This document shows positions 1 to 12,460 of a DNA stretch of 64,000 bases, piece after piece. The stretch comes from Hypomesus transpacificus. Taxonomy: Eukaryota; Chordata; Actinopteri; Osmeriformes; Osmeridae. The position numbers and the translations under genes were made by a program. Position 1 is the first letter of the stretch, and each line of letters starts with the position of its first letter. The notes beneath the pieces are model-generated. The model was not told the origin of the DNA. It made no database searches and saw only the letters and a program-made list of their open reading frames with translations. The DNA lies in the NCBI RefSeq assembly GCF_021917145.1, contig NC_061068.1, forward strand, positions 8,190,404 through 8,254,403, in the 5' to 3' direction.

Positions 1-287
1 AATGCACCATTTTGTAAAAATAAAAAAGTAAAAGCCCAGGCACTGGAAGTCCTTGCAGTGGACCAAGGCACAGTAAGTGTTCCTCTTTCTATGTTTTCTA
101 GTTATAAAAGAAAAAAGTATTTGTGGATATACAATACATGACAGTTCCTAGTCAAGCTCACAAGAGAGGTCAGTTAGCCCTGAAGCAGCAGGTCCTTACA
201 GATCAGGCAGTGACTAAGTCCCTACACCTGGCCCCTCCCCTTCCTCCTGTCCCAGTGCATCCCAGGAAGTGGGAGATAAGCCAGACG
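1..287 (-). other. bmp7 3' untranslated region (part)
   Basis: This is the sequence downstream of the bmp7 stop codon on the minus strand. I see no AATAAA or ATTAAA on the minus strand here, so the transcript probably runs past the window edge. No other gene is visible. Confidence 0.5.
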
Positions 288-3200
288 TCAGTGGCAGCCG
301 CAGGCTCTGACCACCATGTTGCGGTACTTCTTCAGGATGACGTTGGAGCTGTCATCAAAGTAAAGCACTGAGATCCCGTGCAGCTGGGTCGGAGCACAGC
401 AGGGCTTGGGCACCGTCTCTGGGTTTATAAAGTGTACCTGCAGGAGAAACATGGTGGACAGCTATCAGGCAGACAGAACCAGATAAGATGCACTGGTGAC
501 TTCTGAAGAACAGATGGTCTGGTACCTCCAGAGTATAGGAAATGGTGCACACTAAATAACCGCTATAGACTCTAGACTATGTGATGTTACAACAAACGTT
601 AATCTTACCAGAGTCTGCACAATGGCATGGTTAGTGGCGTTCATGTAGGAGTTGAGGGGGAAGGCACATTCACCCTCGCAGTAGTACGCTGCATAGCCCT
701 CTGGAGCAATGATCCAATCCTGTGGTAAAAGCCACAAAACTGTAAGTTACAAATGACAACTCCTGAAGGTTAGCAACACACACTGGTCCAATGGCTTACC
801 TGCCACCCCAGGTCCCTGAAACTGACATACAGCTCATGCTTCTTACAGCCCTGCTTGGGCTCCGTGCTGAGGTTCTCTGCAAGACCAGAGGGAACATAAA
901 ACACCGGTTCAGCGGGGCACTTCAATAACTCAGATCAACTCTCTGCTGTGGTGGTCAGCTGTGTTGGGGACCTACCTGCAGCAGCCTCTGCGACCTTCAA
1001 GGCATCCTGGGCAGTCTTCTGGGTTTTGGACCGGTTCCGCCCCTTGTGACCATGGGCAGAGCGGGCACTGCGAAAGCGGACTTCAGTGGCTTTGAAGAAG
1101 GCCACCATGAAGGGCTGCTTGTCGTGTGACCCTGTACCGCCCACCAATCCCACCAGCCGGAAGTTCACACTCTGGCCTGAAGGCGGAGACAGACCCATTT
1201 CAGCTAACAGTCTCCGCTGCTGAATAGACCTCTTGCATGTCTATCAATCACAGTTCACTCCACTAAGTTTACTATACATTTGGAGCTCTCCCTCATGATT
1301 CTACTGTGGTGACTCACCGTCAGCACCCTCTACCAGCAGCTGCAGGCCCAGGTTCTGCTTGGGGTTCATCACCCAGTGGTTACTGGTGGCTGTGATGTCA
1401 AACACCAGCCAGCCCTGCTCAGCTGCCCACACTACCCGCGAGTCCAGCAGGAATGGCTCCACATCACTGGGGAGCACACACACACGAGGAGAGTTATGCA
1501 CCAGGTGTCCTACATTCGACAGGTTGGTTCGATTTCTGAATGAACAAAATAAGCTTTGGTTGAAAAGTATTTGGGGTTGTTTATTGTCATGACAGTTCAC
1601 ATTCAGTGGTAATTTGATTTCCCTAGGCCATTCTAGTTCAACAACAAAACCATGGTTGATCTAGAAGGCTATTAATCACAAACAAGAGATAACTCGTAGA
1701 TGCTCTGTATCCCTTATACGGCCATTATTAAAAGAGGAATCTCTCCTCGTCAGAAAAAAATTCCCAGACTGATGGAAGCAGATATGGCAGCTCAGAGGCA
1801 GATTTCACAGACAATGGCTTTGTTTACATATTGAGTTTCAAGGCCTGAGGCTAACAGCAGAGACTCTTTGATTGTCGCCTGTCTGTATGGTGGGTATGGT
1901 GTGTGTGTGTCTGTGAATGACAATGGTGTTCCTCTTAACACCAACATCTCAGTCTCACTGTCCCCGCTGAGACACACATCACGCCCACACACGACGCCGT
2001 ATCTGTGCAGGTTTATATGCTCTACTACAGTGAGGTTAAATGGGGGGGTGATTTTGCTGGAAGATGAGGGGCATTAACGGAATTAAGACAAAGCATCTGA
2101 ACACCAGTACAAACAGGGCCTCAGGGTGTGTAATCTGTCCATTTATAATCAACAGCAAGGGAGTGATTCAACAGTGCTCTGGGGAGCACTCCTCTCTCTC
2201 TGTAGCAGACACTAATGTCTAGATAAGCAGTCTAAGCTGTAGCAGTTAACTAACCAGCCTGACAGTAAATCATTAGGAGGAGTGCCTGGGGAAGCCTACA
2301 GCAACAGCTGGAGACACAACACTGCAGCATGAGCCAGTATCCTGCTGTTGAATTCGCCTAAACGTGGGTACACACTGTGTATCTATCTGTAGTCAACAAG
2401 TTGAGGCATATCATCAGCGGGAACATGAGGAGACATGCAGAATGCCCACTCAGCGCTGTGATTGGAGGAGAGAGGTCACCTGCTGAGGGACTCCTGCAGC
2501 ACCTGGAACACACTGACTCGGAAGGTCTCGTTCTCAAAGCGCTCTCGGACGTAGTCCTTGTAGATGCGGAACTCGGCCCCCGTGACGGCCTCTCCCTCCG
2601 GGATGCGGGACAGGTCGAAGCGGTACTCCCTGCGGCGCTGCAGAGGCAGGGGGCCCTGGTCCTGCTCCACTGAGGTAGGGACTGAAGGAGGGAGATAAAT
2701 ATATGGTTGTTAGTACAGATACAGATGGACTTAGATCAGGGGTGGCTGGGTATGTATGCCAAGACACAGACTTCTGGGAATACAATCAGACTGGCAGCCA
2801 GTTTGTGGTTTCTTTCTATCATAACTGCCCCGTTGAATCAAACAGTTATCCATGGTGCTTAGCCCACATTTCGGAAGTACCATGTTAGAAATAGGAAACT
2901 CTTGCTTCTATGAGAGGAGTGAGTGATCTCAACATCAGTAAGTGTTTCAAACATCAGTGTGTAAATGGCCAATGTGTGTGGGGGAACCACACTCAGGGCT
3001 CAATTTGGCTCCACATTTAAACTGCACACATGTGCTGACCACAACAAAAACCTTTTAGAAAACTGCCCCGGAAAACCACAGCACCCAACACAGACACACA
3101 TCATGCCATGTTGCAGAGTGAGTTGATGTGGCTATTTTGAGATTAGCTAATACTTAACTAGATTACCAAAAGTCCCTTAATGCCATTGGTCACATCAAAG

Positions 3201-6200
3201 GGGAAAAAGTAACAGCCAACCAATGTTTCTAAACATTTTTTAGAATAGAATTAGATTTATTTTTTTAAGAATTACAAATTTGACAAGAACCTTAGTGATA
3301 TGAATACCACATAGAAACAGAGCAATCTAACGTGAGGAGTTACAGCTGAGATGTGGGGTGTCCCACCCTGCCCTGAAACAGCTGACCCACTCTCAGAGTT
3401 TCCAGAATAATGTTGGTTGGAGAAAGCCGGAGGGTTCCTGGAGGTTTCCAGTGTTTTTACAGCGTTACCCAACGTGTTTGTCCTTGGAAAGAGCAGTGGA
3501 GGTCTGGGGGGACTTCCCACACTGGAGGTGTGCAAAGGGCAGCCATGATTACCCACCTCAAACCCTGCCTGCCTGCAGATGCCATGACATCACGTCCTTT
3601 TGATTGGTTAGCTATGGTTTCAGTGTCTCACTATGAACACACACAAACACACCACCTTTTTACAGTACACACAGAAGCACACACTCTGATGGATGATTTG
3701 TGTCTGGCACATAAGCACATCATGTCTGACAAAGACACAAAAAGCATACAGTCTGAAAACATATTTATACACTCAAATATCCACAGCCCATAAGGCAAGA
3801 CCAACCCGCTCATCGTTAGGAAGAGAGCATTCTAAACCCAGCTAGTCATTTGTTTGACCACAATTAAATGCTGGAAAGGAACCAGGGGCGTTTTTATGAA
3901 GGCAATAATTGCTTGTAAGAACTCGGTGTGTTTACGTTAGGGCCCATTAGCCCCAAAGATCAGCCCCCAGATATGCTAACTTCTCTCTGTGAGGCATTTC
4001 AACACTTCTTCAACCTCCTCTCACTGGGCTTGACTCTGCACACCGACATGGCCCAATCCTTCAAGCCTATGGTTTAAATGATCTGGCTGATGTAATTGGT
4101 TTGCTAAGCTGCCACTTGTACTAAGCATTTTAAATCTTTAAACAAATCAATAATATAATCCAGATTCTGGATATAATGATCTAAAATGGTCCTTTCTATG
4201 AGAATGATTCAACCCACTAAAAAAGGCTTTGTTGACCCAACACGGCACCTCATATTTAATTAATCCAAGACTGCTAGATTGTTATTAAAAGCCTAAAGGT
4301 CATAAAAGTCTGAAGGTAGAAGAAAAACATATTTTCAACAAAGGATGGAAAAATAATTAGGTGTGTAATCAGATTTTCTGGGGGAAGAAAGATAATCTCT
4401 TGTACAAACTACTTAGGTTCCACCAATCATCTTATCACAAACAGTTTCAACTGCTTAGCTTCACAATAGCCTCTGTTCATGAGTGGCATGGTGAACTGTT
4501 ATACCCGAATATGCCTTGAAAAAGCCTACTTCTATTTACAGACTGACAACTTCTGCCTCTATTGAACATCTGTCTTACATTGTTGAACGAGCTATGGGTG
4601 CTGCAGGTGTGTTTTCAGGGGATCGTCCCAGACAACAATGGCAGCTGCCCCAACCAGGCTTTAGAACCACTGGGATAGAGGTCACACCAGTTCATGGTAT
4701 AAGGGAACAGTCAGGCAATAACTAACTGTATGGGCATACTTGATTTACACAATACAGGAAGTGATTATAATTCCAATTATATAGCCATACTGCCACACAG
4801 TAGCCGTACATGTACTGAAAAACTCAAGCTCAAATGTGAAGAGAAAGTACAGGTGCTTGAGTTCGATGTGAAATACTGGCATGACTTTAATGCTTGTGCT
4901 GAATAACTGCAATTGAGGCACTGTGGAATGAGTACAGTTCAGATATTTAAATTAGAACATGTAGATTTTAGTCCATCCAGTGCATTTCATCAATATCCAT
5001 TCATCTGCATGAAAATATTTACTTTACTGACTCCATCATTTGCTAAATCTACATGGATAAAAGCATCTGCTAAATATATAACTGTACATGTATATTGTTA
5101 TCTAAAATGTATGATCCCATAAGAGAAAGAGAGGGAAAATGTTTCTGTTCCTCACTGGAAGCTGTGGTCTGTTGAAGGGAAATGCCTCAATCCAGTTTGG
5201 TCTTGTGTGATTATTCCAGGGACCACCAAGACAGGCTCTTTCGAAATGGTGAGACCCACAGCTGGAACCAGGACAATCAAGCCAATCAAGAGCATAAGGA
5301 ACAATGAACTGAGCTTATGAGAGCTCCTTCTCTTTCATAATGTATTTGGCCAGTCACATTTTTGTGTTTTGGCTCTGTACCACAGCGCATTGGATATGAA
5401 TTTGACTCTGATGATAACAATGATTATGAGGTACAGGCTGTCAGCATTTATTTGAGGATATTTACGTTGAAAAACCATGTTGGAATTGAAGCCATTTTTA
5501 TACATATTAACAATACAACAAATACAATTCAAATATCTGCCGATTCAGCAAGTGTGCCCTTTGTTGAAAAAGAAGATGGTTGTAAAGGGGAGGGTCATTT
5601 TGATATTAGATGTTGAAGTATACTGCTGAATAGCAGCCAAAAGCACTGTTTTCAGACAACAATTTTAGACTTGCATGAGATGTCTAAGAGTAAAAAATAA
5701 GACTTGAATTTCATAAATGCAATCATGAAGCCACCTTACTCTCTACCACTCCTTTCATATCTTACACAAACTGGCAAGGCTCCATCTGCATATTTGTTTG
5801 AGGTAGAGTCTCTAGTAGACTCGTGCTGAATGTTTCCACCCTGTCTTTTGGTCAACTTGTCTTGCCCTTTTTTTAGACTCCAGAAATGCCTGTTCAAATC
5901 TTAGTCATGCGAAACAAAGCCATCTTAAAGCTGGTCTCCCAAGGCTTTAAAGGGATTCCGGGGAAATCGGATACAGGCATGTTGTCATAACATTCACAAC
6001 TAGGAATGCAGAACAATCTGATTTGAAGTACAGAGAAAGTGACCTAAAAGCATTCAGTGTAGAGCTGCAGCCCTACTGGTTGTCACAAAGACATGCACTT
6101 AGCTAATGCACTATGTGAGCGCTATTTCAGCAAAGTGACTTCAGACAACCAAAGGCATTATAGAGTATTCTCTATTTAATCCCAATACCAACAGGTAAAA

Positions 6201-6985
6201 GGAGAGTGGAATTCATTTGCGGGTTTTTTTCCGAGCTTATTCAGAGGTAGGGTTACGCCCAGAGGGCAAGTGTTGCAGAGATAACTTGATTTGTCACTGA
6301 TGCCCTGTTGGTGCAGTTTTAGCCCACCTCACCTTGCACGTAATCCATACTGAAGTCTTGATAGTCTAGTCTCCATTCACACTCTAGTTTCCATACAGCA
6401 AACAAATTGTGAGGTTCAGCCTATAGACTGCAATCCAATCCAACATATTTCACCAAAATGTAAGAAATACTTCCCCTTTATTAAGCTATATGCAGTTTCG
6501 AAAGCAAGTTGTAACACTACACTTAGGATACACATAATTTGAATGGAGGTAAAAATATCAAAGCACAATAAAAATAAAAACAACGTACCAAGGTTGACAA
6601 AACTCATTACCATATCCGCGTCATTCAGAAAGCGGCTGTCTTGTTGGGCTATCATTTGTGGTTCCTGGGTCGTAAATGCAGGGTTATAATATGAGTAACT
6701 TTTTGGCTCTCCGTTTGTGGAAATTGAGTTGTACAAATCCATCATAAACATCGGGGCTGCGTTTTGTTTAGTGTAGATGTGCGGTCGTGGCCGGTGAGGC
6801 AGCCCTAGGATGGAGAGGATCTCCCGCTGCATCTCTCTGCGCTCCTGACTCCGCAGACGCCGCTGGATGAAGCTGGAGTGCACTTCGTTATCCAGAGTGA
6901 AGTTAGAAAAACTTACATCGGCCAAAATGCAATATCCGCATGCTACTAAAAACGCCAAGACTCGACTAAACAACATTGTCACCAT
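288..6985 (-). CDS. bmp7: Bone morphogenetic protein 7 precursor (7 coding exons)
   Basis: Secreted TGF-beta superfamily ligand of the BMP5/6/7/8 group; dimers signal through BMP receptors and SMAD1/5/8. Coding exons, minus strand, in transcript order: 6985-6589, 2669-2480, 1466-1318, 1176-976, 876-800, 719-609, 437-288. All junctions are GT-AG and in phase, giving 1275 nt (424 aa; human BMP7 has 431). Exon 1 holds a hydrophobic signal peptide ([16 protein letters not shown]) and the start of the prodomain. Exon 4 has the furin-type site RSAR before the mature part, which I count as 140 aa. The mature part keeps seven cysteines (GCKK, YYCEGEC, KPCC, ACGCH at the end) and the MNAT glycosylation sequon. 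Motifs [12 protein letters not shown] and [10 protein letters not shown] are typical of BMP5/6/7. Bmp7 is favoured over bmp5/6 by the prodomain and by the rae1-rbm38 neighbours. Whether it is the a or b fish copy is not resolved. A second Met lies at codon 4. Confidence 0.95.
5052..5082 (+). mobile_element. Fish L2/SINE-type 3' tail fragment
   Basis: ATGGATAAAAGCATCTGCTA followed by AATATATAA matches the common teleost GGATAAAAGCGTCTGCTAAA tail. It lies inside bmp7 intron 1. Only the tail is visible. Confidence 0.5.
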
Positions 6986-8760
6986 GTTCGGATGATAGCG
7001 TCAAAAGTATTTGGAATACGCAGGATACGGCTAAAGTTGAAATAGTTAGGCTCCAATCTCTTCACCTCAAAATGCATGGGAAGAGAGCACATCGAACCTG
7101 ATCTTATTTTGAATTTCAAGCACCCCTGAGATCATCTGGATTGGTGCGCGCGGCGCGCTAGTCCTGCTACTGGTGAGTGCGCTGTACACGACTTGCTAAT
7201 GGTCTTTATGGAAATTTAGTCTCCTAAGGGGAGGGCCGGGTGTGGCTTTGAATGGGAAAAGCTTTGTGTCTGGGAATGACTATTGCTGGATGATGAGGGC
7301 TTTGCCCAGATGGGTTGATGAAAACTTGGGCAAGAGATCAATGTCCTTCTATTTCGTGGTAATGGGTGTGGAACACCTGGCCCATGATAGCAGTGTGAGA
7401 CCTAATTGTCCTGTTGCATTTGCTTTGTTTGCAGGATTGAAGCATGGCCCGATTGATGCAAATGTTTTACTCTCTCCTCTTTAACCTTCTATCACACTCA
7501 TAACCTCCTAATATACACCCACAATCACATGTGGAAAATACAGATTGTAGAAAACATTTACAGTGTGAAAACAAGTTTCAATTGTATGTCAAGATTCACA
7601 GGTTTGATGCCTGCTGTATCTGTGCCCTCTTGTCCGTTATCATGTTCACAGTAGCCTGGCTTAGTGCCACCTCGTACTAGTCTTGTCACAAGATTCCCCA
7701 GTCCCCTATCCCCAAAAGCAAAGGTCGAACATGTCCCACAGATGTCTGGCCAAATGAGGACACACAACTGACCATCACAATGTATCTGTCCCTGTAATTC
7801 AAATCTAAAAAGTTCAGCACACTAAAACAAAGCCTGTTTGAAAAGCAGGTCTTTCTCACAGCAATTATAATTGAGTCAAACAATCATCTTGCCGGTTAGA
7901 TGTGTCCATGTGTCCACATACTTGCTGAGACAACCTGCCTGATTAGTGCAAAAGTGATTTTCTAACAATAATGTACTAGTTTGAATTGTATGTTTGCTAT
8001 AGGCAATAGAAAAATCTGTTTTCCATAAATAACAGATTTTTACATGAGGGCTACAACTCCCCTTTGGTCAGTCAAACCATAATGAGGGATAATCCCTTGT
8101 TCAAGACACCTTTGAACTCAAACAATGAGTCAGGATCCACCCTTGTTTGTGGTGATGCGTTTAAAGTAAGTGATCAACAACGGCAGCCCTGTAGAGAAAC
8201 ATGAGGGACGTGCTAATGGGACCACTGCATTACAGAGCAAGGTGCAAAGTGCAAACCCCAAGGTGCATGGAATGTTTGAGTGGTGAGGGGGAGGTGTAAC
8301 AATCAATGCAATTGTCTGACAGAGACACAGGGATTTACTAACTGGTGTCCAGTGTATCATTTTTATTGTTCAGGTGGTTTGCACAACTGAACATCTGTAG
8401 GCATATGTGCAACCAAAAGAAACATAATAACCTAATGACAAGGCTGACGTGTAACATAGTTTCTTGTAAAGTCTTTTGTTTCTTAAAGTTAAGGCTATTA
8501 GGCTACATTTCACACTACTTGAGATTCCACTTGATTCCACATCACTATTTGATCTATTAACAGGCTATAGGGAGTAATAAGACACCAGACCAAATAAAAG
8601 CATTGTTAAATCACATTATATTTGTGTTTCGCTTGGTTTACGGCATTTTCATTCGGATAGAAAAGTTGCATAAAACAGACCAAATATAGGATTGCCTAGT
8701 CCTGAATACTACTCCGGAGTAAAAATAATCGAATCTGGAATTTGCATTGGTGCATATCTA

Positions 8761-8776
8761 CTGCCACCGAGTGGCG
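8761..8776 (-). promoter_or_regulatory. Candidate CTCF-binding motif
   Basis: CTGCCACCGAGTGGCG reads on the minus strand as CGCCACTCGGTGGCAG. It differs at one position from the vertebrate CTCF core CCASYAGRKGGCAS. It sits between two divergent genes, a plausible insulator position. The call rests on motif match only. Confidence 0.35.
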
Positions 8777-9698
8777 ATTTGTTGTTATTGCCAATACGTT
8801 TAAAAGTCAACTTTATAACCTGTTATGACACATCTAACATAAAATATAGCTAATCAATATAGGTTTGATGTGCATGTATTGAGTTGTTTTTTTGAATCCA
8901 TGCTATTTAATCAACTTAGCCAACTTTTGGTGTATCAACTGTGGAATTTGAATCTAATTAACTACGTAGTTTCGAGCAATAATATGTAATGCTATGAAAC
9001 TCTAGAGTTAAAGCATACATCAGATAGAAGTATTTTGGTACAAATATCACCATTAATTTCAAGAATTTGGAGCTAAGCCTGCACCACAGGTCTACCGCAA
9101 GGCTAGCGTCATCAAACAGCGTCTGCGGCAGGTTGGCAAATGAAGCAAGTTATCTTGAGGGCGCCACATTTGCCTACCCCAGAATAATTGTGCCAATTTT
9201 CTGTATTACTGGGTTATACATCCATATTAGGTATGTACATTGTAATTTGTATGTTCTGATTTACAGAATTGTTTTGATTTACCTCCATTACAGGACAGTT
9301 GTTCACTGTGATGGGAGCTAACCAATTAATGCTAGCCGTCCAGATTAACGCTAGCTAGTTAGCTAGCCATGGGCGTAGCATCGGCATGGGCAGTTACAGT
9401 TCCTTTTACAAACATTGTGTAAAGGAAGTCATCAACTAACTATTCAGCTATATTGTACTAGCTGTGCATAGCACAGCTTATTAATGGTTACCCTGTTTGT
9501 TAGCTACCACATTCTTCTAGTAAGGTAAAGTTAGCGTTGTCGCTAGCACCCTTCATGTCGGACATGGCATGTGAAAGCGCGTAAGGAATCGGTGTTGTCA
9601 ACAATAAATGTAGCCAGCATAACGTTAATGTTTGCTATCTAGCATACTACTGTAAGGCCAACTGATAGCTAGTCTAACGTTTCTCACCCTTTCCCAAT

Positions 9699-9847
9699 GC
9701 TGGTCCTCGGGGCCCACTGCCCTGCATGCTTCCCTGATCGAACAAATGATTCAAATGAATGGGACGTTAGCAGGCTGCTTGCTCGATGACAACCCATCAA
9801 TTGACAGGGAAACAACTATAACATACAGGGCAGTGGACAGGCTGGCC
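9699..9847. mobile_element. Degenerate hAT-like MITE
   Basis: The left end (gctggtcctcggggcccac, then tgccctgcatg) is repeated in inverted, decayed form at the right end (catacagggcagtggacagg, then ctggcc). The inside has the fish-typical pieces TCCCTGATCGAAC, GATTCAAATGAATGGG and CAGGGAAACAACTA. I recognise this layout from the common non-autonomous hAT family of teleost genomes. The ends are diverged and no target-site duplication is clear. It lies about 90 bp upstream of the rae1 start codon. Confidence 0.6.
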
Positions 9848-9938
9848 TAGTGTATCTCAAATTCAAGTAACTGAGCCAGCTTCTTGAAATTTTCATTCTT
9901 TTTTTCTTTTTTAGTAGCCCATTGCCTAGCTTCTAATC

Positions 9939-12460
9939 ATGAGTTTATTTGGGACAACCACCGGTTTTGGTACTGGAGGAACCGGTGTCTTTGGAAGTAC
10001 AACAACCGACAGCCACAATCCCATGAAGGCAAGTGCATGATATTGCCACATATTTCCTTCAATAAATGCACAGTGTATAGGACTGTTTATGTTTATATTG
10101 GTACAGTTTTTATAAGGAATCCTTATTATGCCAAGTCACTGTCTTGCTGTTATTTGAATAACAGTTTTTCTAAGCAGCAAAGTAGTATACTGTGCCAGTT
10201 CTTTTTTTTGTTTGTGCATTTTTCATAATAACTCTGGTGCAGGATGTTGAGGTGACTTCGCCACCTGATGACAGTATCAGCTGTCTGACTTTTAGCCCAC
10301 CCACAATGCCAGGAAACTTTTTAATTGGCGGATCCTGGGCCAATGACGTAAGTGCCTCTCATTATGATTACTTTGTAAACATACATTTTCATTAACTGTG
10401 AGATGGTTTCATAGTCCTTAACGCATGGTAACCAACAAGGAAAGTTCTGATTAACTAACTATACGTTTTTCTTTCTGTAACTGTAGGTGAGGTGCTGGGA
10501 GGTTCAAGACAATGGGCAAACTGTGCCCAAAGCCCAACAAATGCACACTGGCCCAGTGCTGGATGTCTGCTGGAGTGATGTAAGACCAAACGCATCACAC
10601 TCCTGATATGACTTTAATGACTGTATTGTGGAATATGATGTGATGGTCCTTTCTGTTTTGGTCAGGATGGAAGCAAAGTATTCACTGCCTCATGTGACAA
10701 GACAGCCAAGATGTGGGACCTAAACAGTAACCAGGCCATGCAGATTGCACAGGTAATAAGACAACACCCATCCTGTTCACCATGTGTTAAATCAGATGGA
10801 GAATGCTGTTAAAAGTCCCTCCTCCATGATACCTCCCTCCTCCCTAGCATGATGGTCCCATCAGGACAATACACTGGATCAAAGCCCCTAACTACAGCTG
10901 TATTATGACTGGCAGCTGGGACAAAACACTGAAGGTAACCAGTTTCTGCCAGTGTGTCAGGGATAACTTTGTTATCAACGTTTTTATAAAAAAATAAAAT
11001 GTCTTTGTCACATTGTGATATTGGATTTGTCCACCCACAGTTCTGGGACACACGCTCCCCCAACCCTATGATGTCTCTGCAGATGCCAGAGAGATGCTAT
11101 TGTGCTGATGTGGTGAGTAGAGGCAACTTTCCCGAAGAAGTGATGACATCCTAAATAAAATGTCCCTCAATTTAAGTTTGCTTCCAACATGGTATAAGCC
11201 AAGGTTTAAATCTGAAGATGTGGATTGCGAAACCCTTTTGCCCGTCTTTCCTGTCCAGGTGTACCCCATGGCAGTGGTGGCCACGGCAGAGAGAGGTCTG
11301 ATCGTTTACCAACTGGAGAACCAGCCCTCAGAGTTCCGCAGGATAGACTCCCCACTGAAACACCAGGTGAATGACTCAACTCATATCTCTCTTTCTCTCT
11401 CTTGCAATTTCAAAAAGCGATCTGTCTAACTGTAGCCCCCCCCCCCCCCCCCCCCATTTTCATCCCGTAGCATCGATGTGTGGCAATCTTCAAAGACAAG
11501 CAGAACAAGCCCACAGGCTTTGCCCTGGGAAGCATTGAGGGTCGAGTTGCCATCCACTACATTAACCCCCCAAACCCGTAAGTGAACACACAACATGTCT
11601 CGAGTAGAGGATGTCATCTGACATGGCTCCTAAGTACTTGTCTTTGGGTCTGCTTTCTGGTAGGGCTAAGGACAACTTCACCTTCAAGTGCCACAGGTCC
11701 AATGGAACCAACACTGCCACACCACAGGATATATATGCTGTAAGTTCTGGCTGGATGTAGTTTATATTTATTCAGTTTTTCCATACATGTTCTTGTAATA
11801 CTTGACTGGATAGCGTATTAAAAAAATCCAATACGATAAAAATATAGCCCTGAGATTGATTTTCAAAGCTGTTTTTGGTACATTTGTGTACGTGCTTCAA
11901 AACAGTTGCTATCAAGTTTTCTAAAACAGTTGGACAATGTAAGAACACACAAGGTCATCCTAAACAATGACATTTATACTCCTTACTTCTTTTGGACTTA
12001 AGAGTCTTTATTAATATGAGAATCACTCTAATCACTCTCAGCTCACCAACTGCTCCTCCTCCAGGTGAATGCCATCTCCTTCCACCCTGTCCATGGCACA
12101 CTGTCCACTGTTGGCTCTGATGGACGATTCAGCTTCTGGGACAAAGACGCCCGCACCAAACTCAAGACTTCTGAGCAGCTAGACCAACCAATCACAGCTT
12201 GCTGCTTCAACAACAATGGCAACATCTTTGCCTATGCCTCCAGCTATGATTGGTCAAAGGTAAAATACTGGTTCACCGACAACCACCACTTGTGCTTGCA
12301 GATGTGAGCAAAAGTGTTTTGTATCTTGATACAAGTAGCTAACTCTTGCCCTGTCGCTTACACTCCTCAGGGACATGAGTATTACAACCCCCAGAAGAAG
12401 AACTATATCTTCCTACGGAACGCTGCTGAGGAACTGAAGCCTCGGAACAAGAAATGGTGA
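9939..12460 (+). CDS. rae1: mRNA export factor RAE1 (Gle2), 11 coding exons
   Basis: WD40 beta-propeller protein that binds the NUP98 GLEBS motif at the nuclear pore and acts in mRNA export and in spindle assembly. Coding exons: 9939-10028, 10243-10347, 10487-10579, 10666-10752, 10848-10934, 11041-11112, 11259-11366, 11471-11577, 11664-11739, 12065-12259, 12371-12460. The total is 1110 nt, 369 aa (human 368). It starts [16 protein letters not shown] and ends [11 protein letters not shown] repeats are clear, for example [32 protein letters not shown] and [16 protein letters not shown]. Start choice is firm because the N-terminus aligns residue for residue with vertebrate RAE1. The first coding intron uses a GC donor (AAG|gcaagt), whereas the rest are GT-AG. 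A C20 tract sits just upstream of the exon 8 acceptor. Confidence 0.97.

Larger units (their letters stand above)
6986..9938. other. Head-to-head spacer and 5' regions of bmp7 and rae1
   Basis: The two start codons are 2.95 kb apart on opposite strands. The piece nearest bmp7 (about 7140-7170) is CpG-rich (GCGCGCGGCGCGC) and probably lies at or near its promoter. A CTCF-like motif is at 8761-8776 and a hAT-like MITE at about 9699-9847. The rae1 start exon follows a pyrimidine-rich stretch and ttag at about 9914, so rae1 probably has an upstream non-coding exon that I could not place. No coding exon of spo11 or any other gene is recognisable. Confidence 0.5.
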
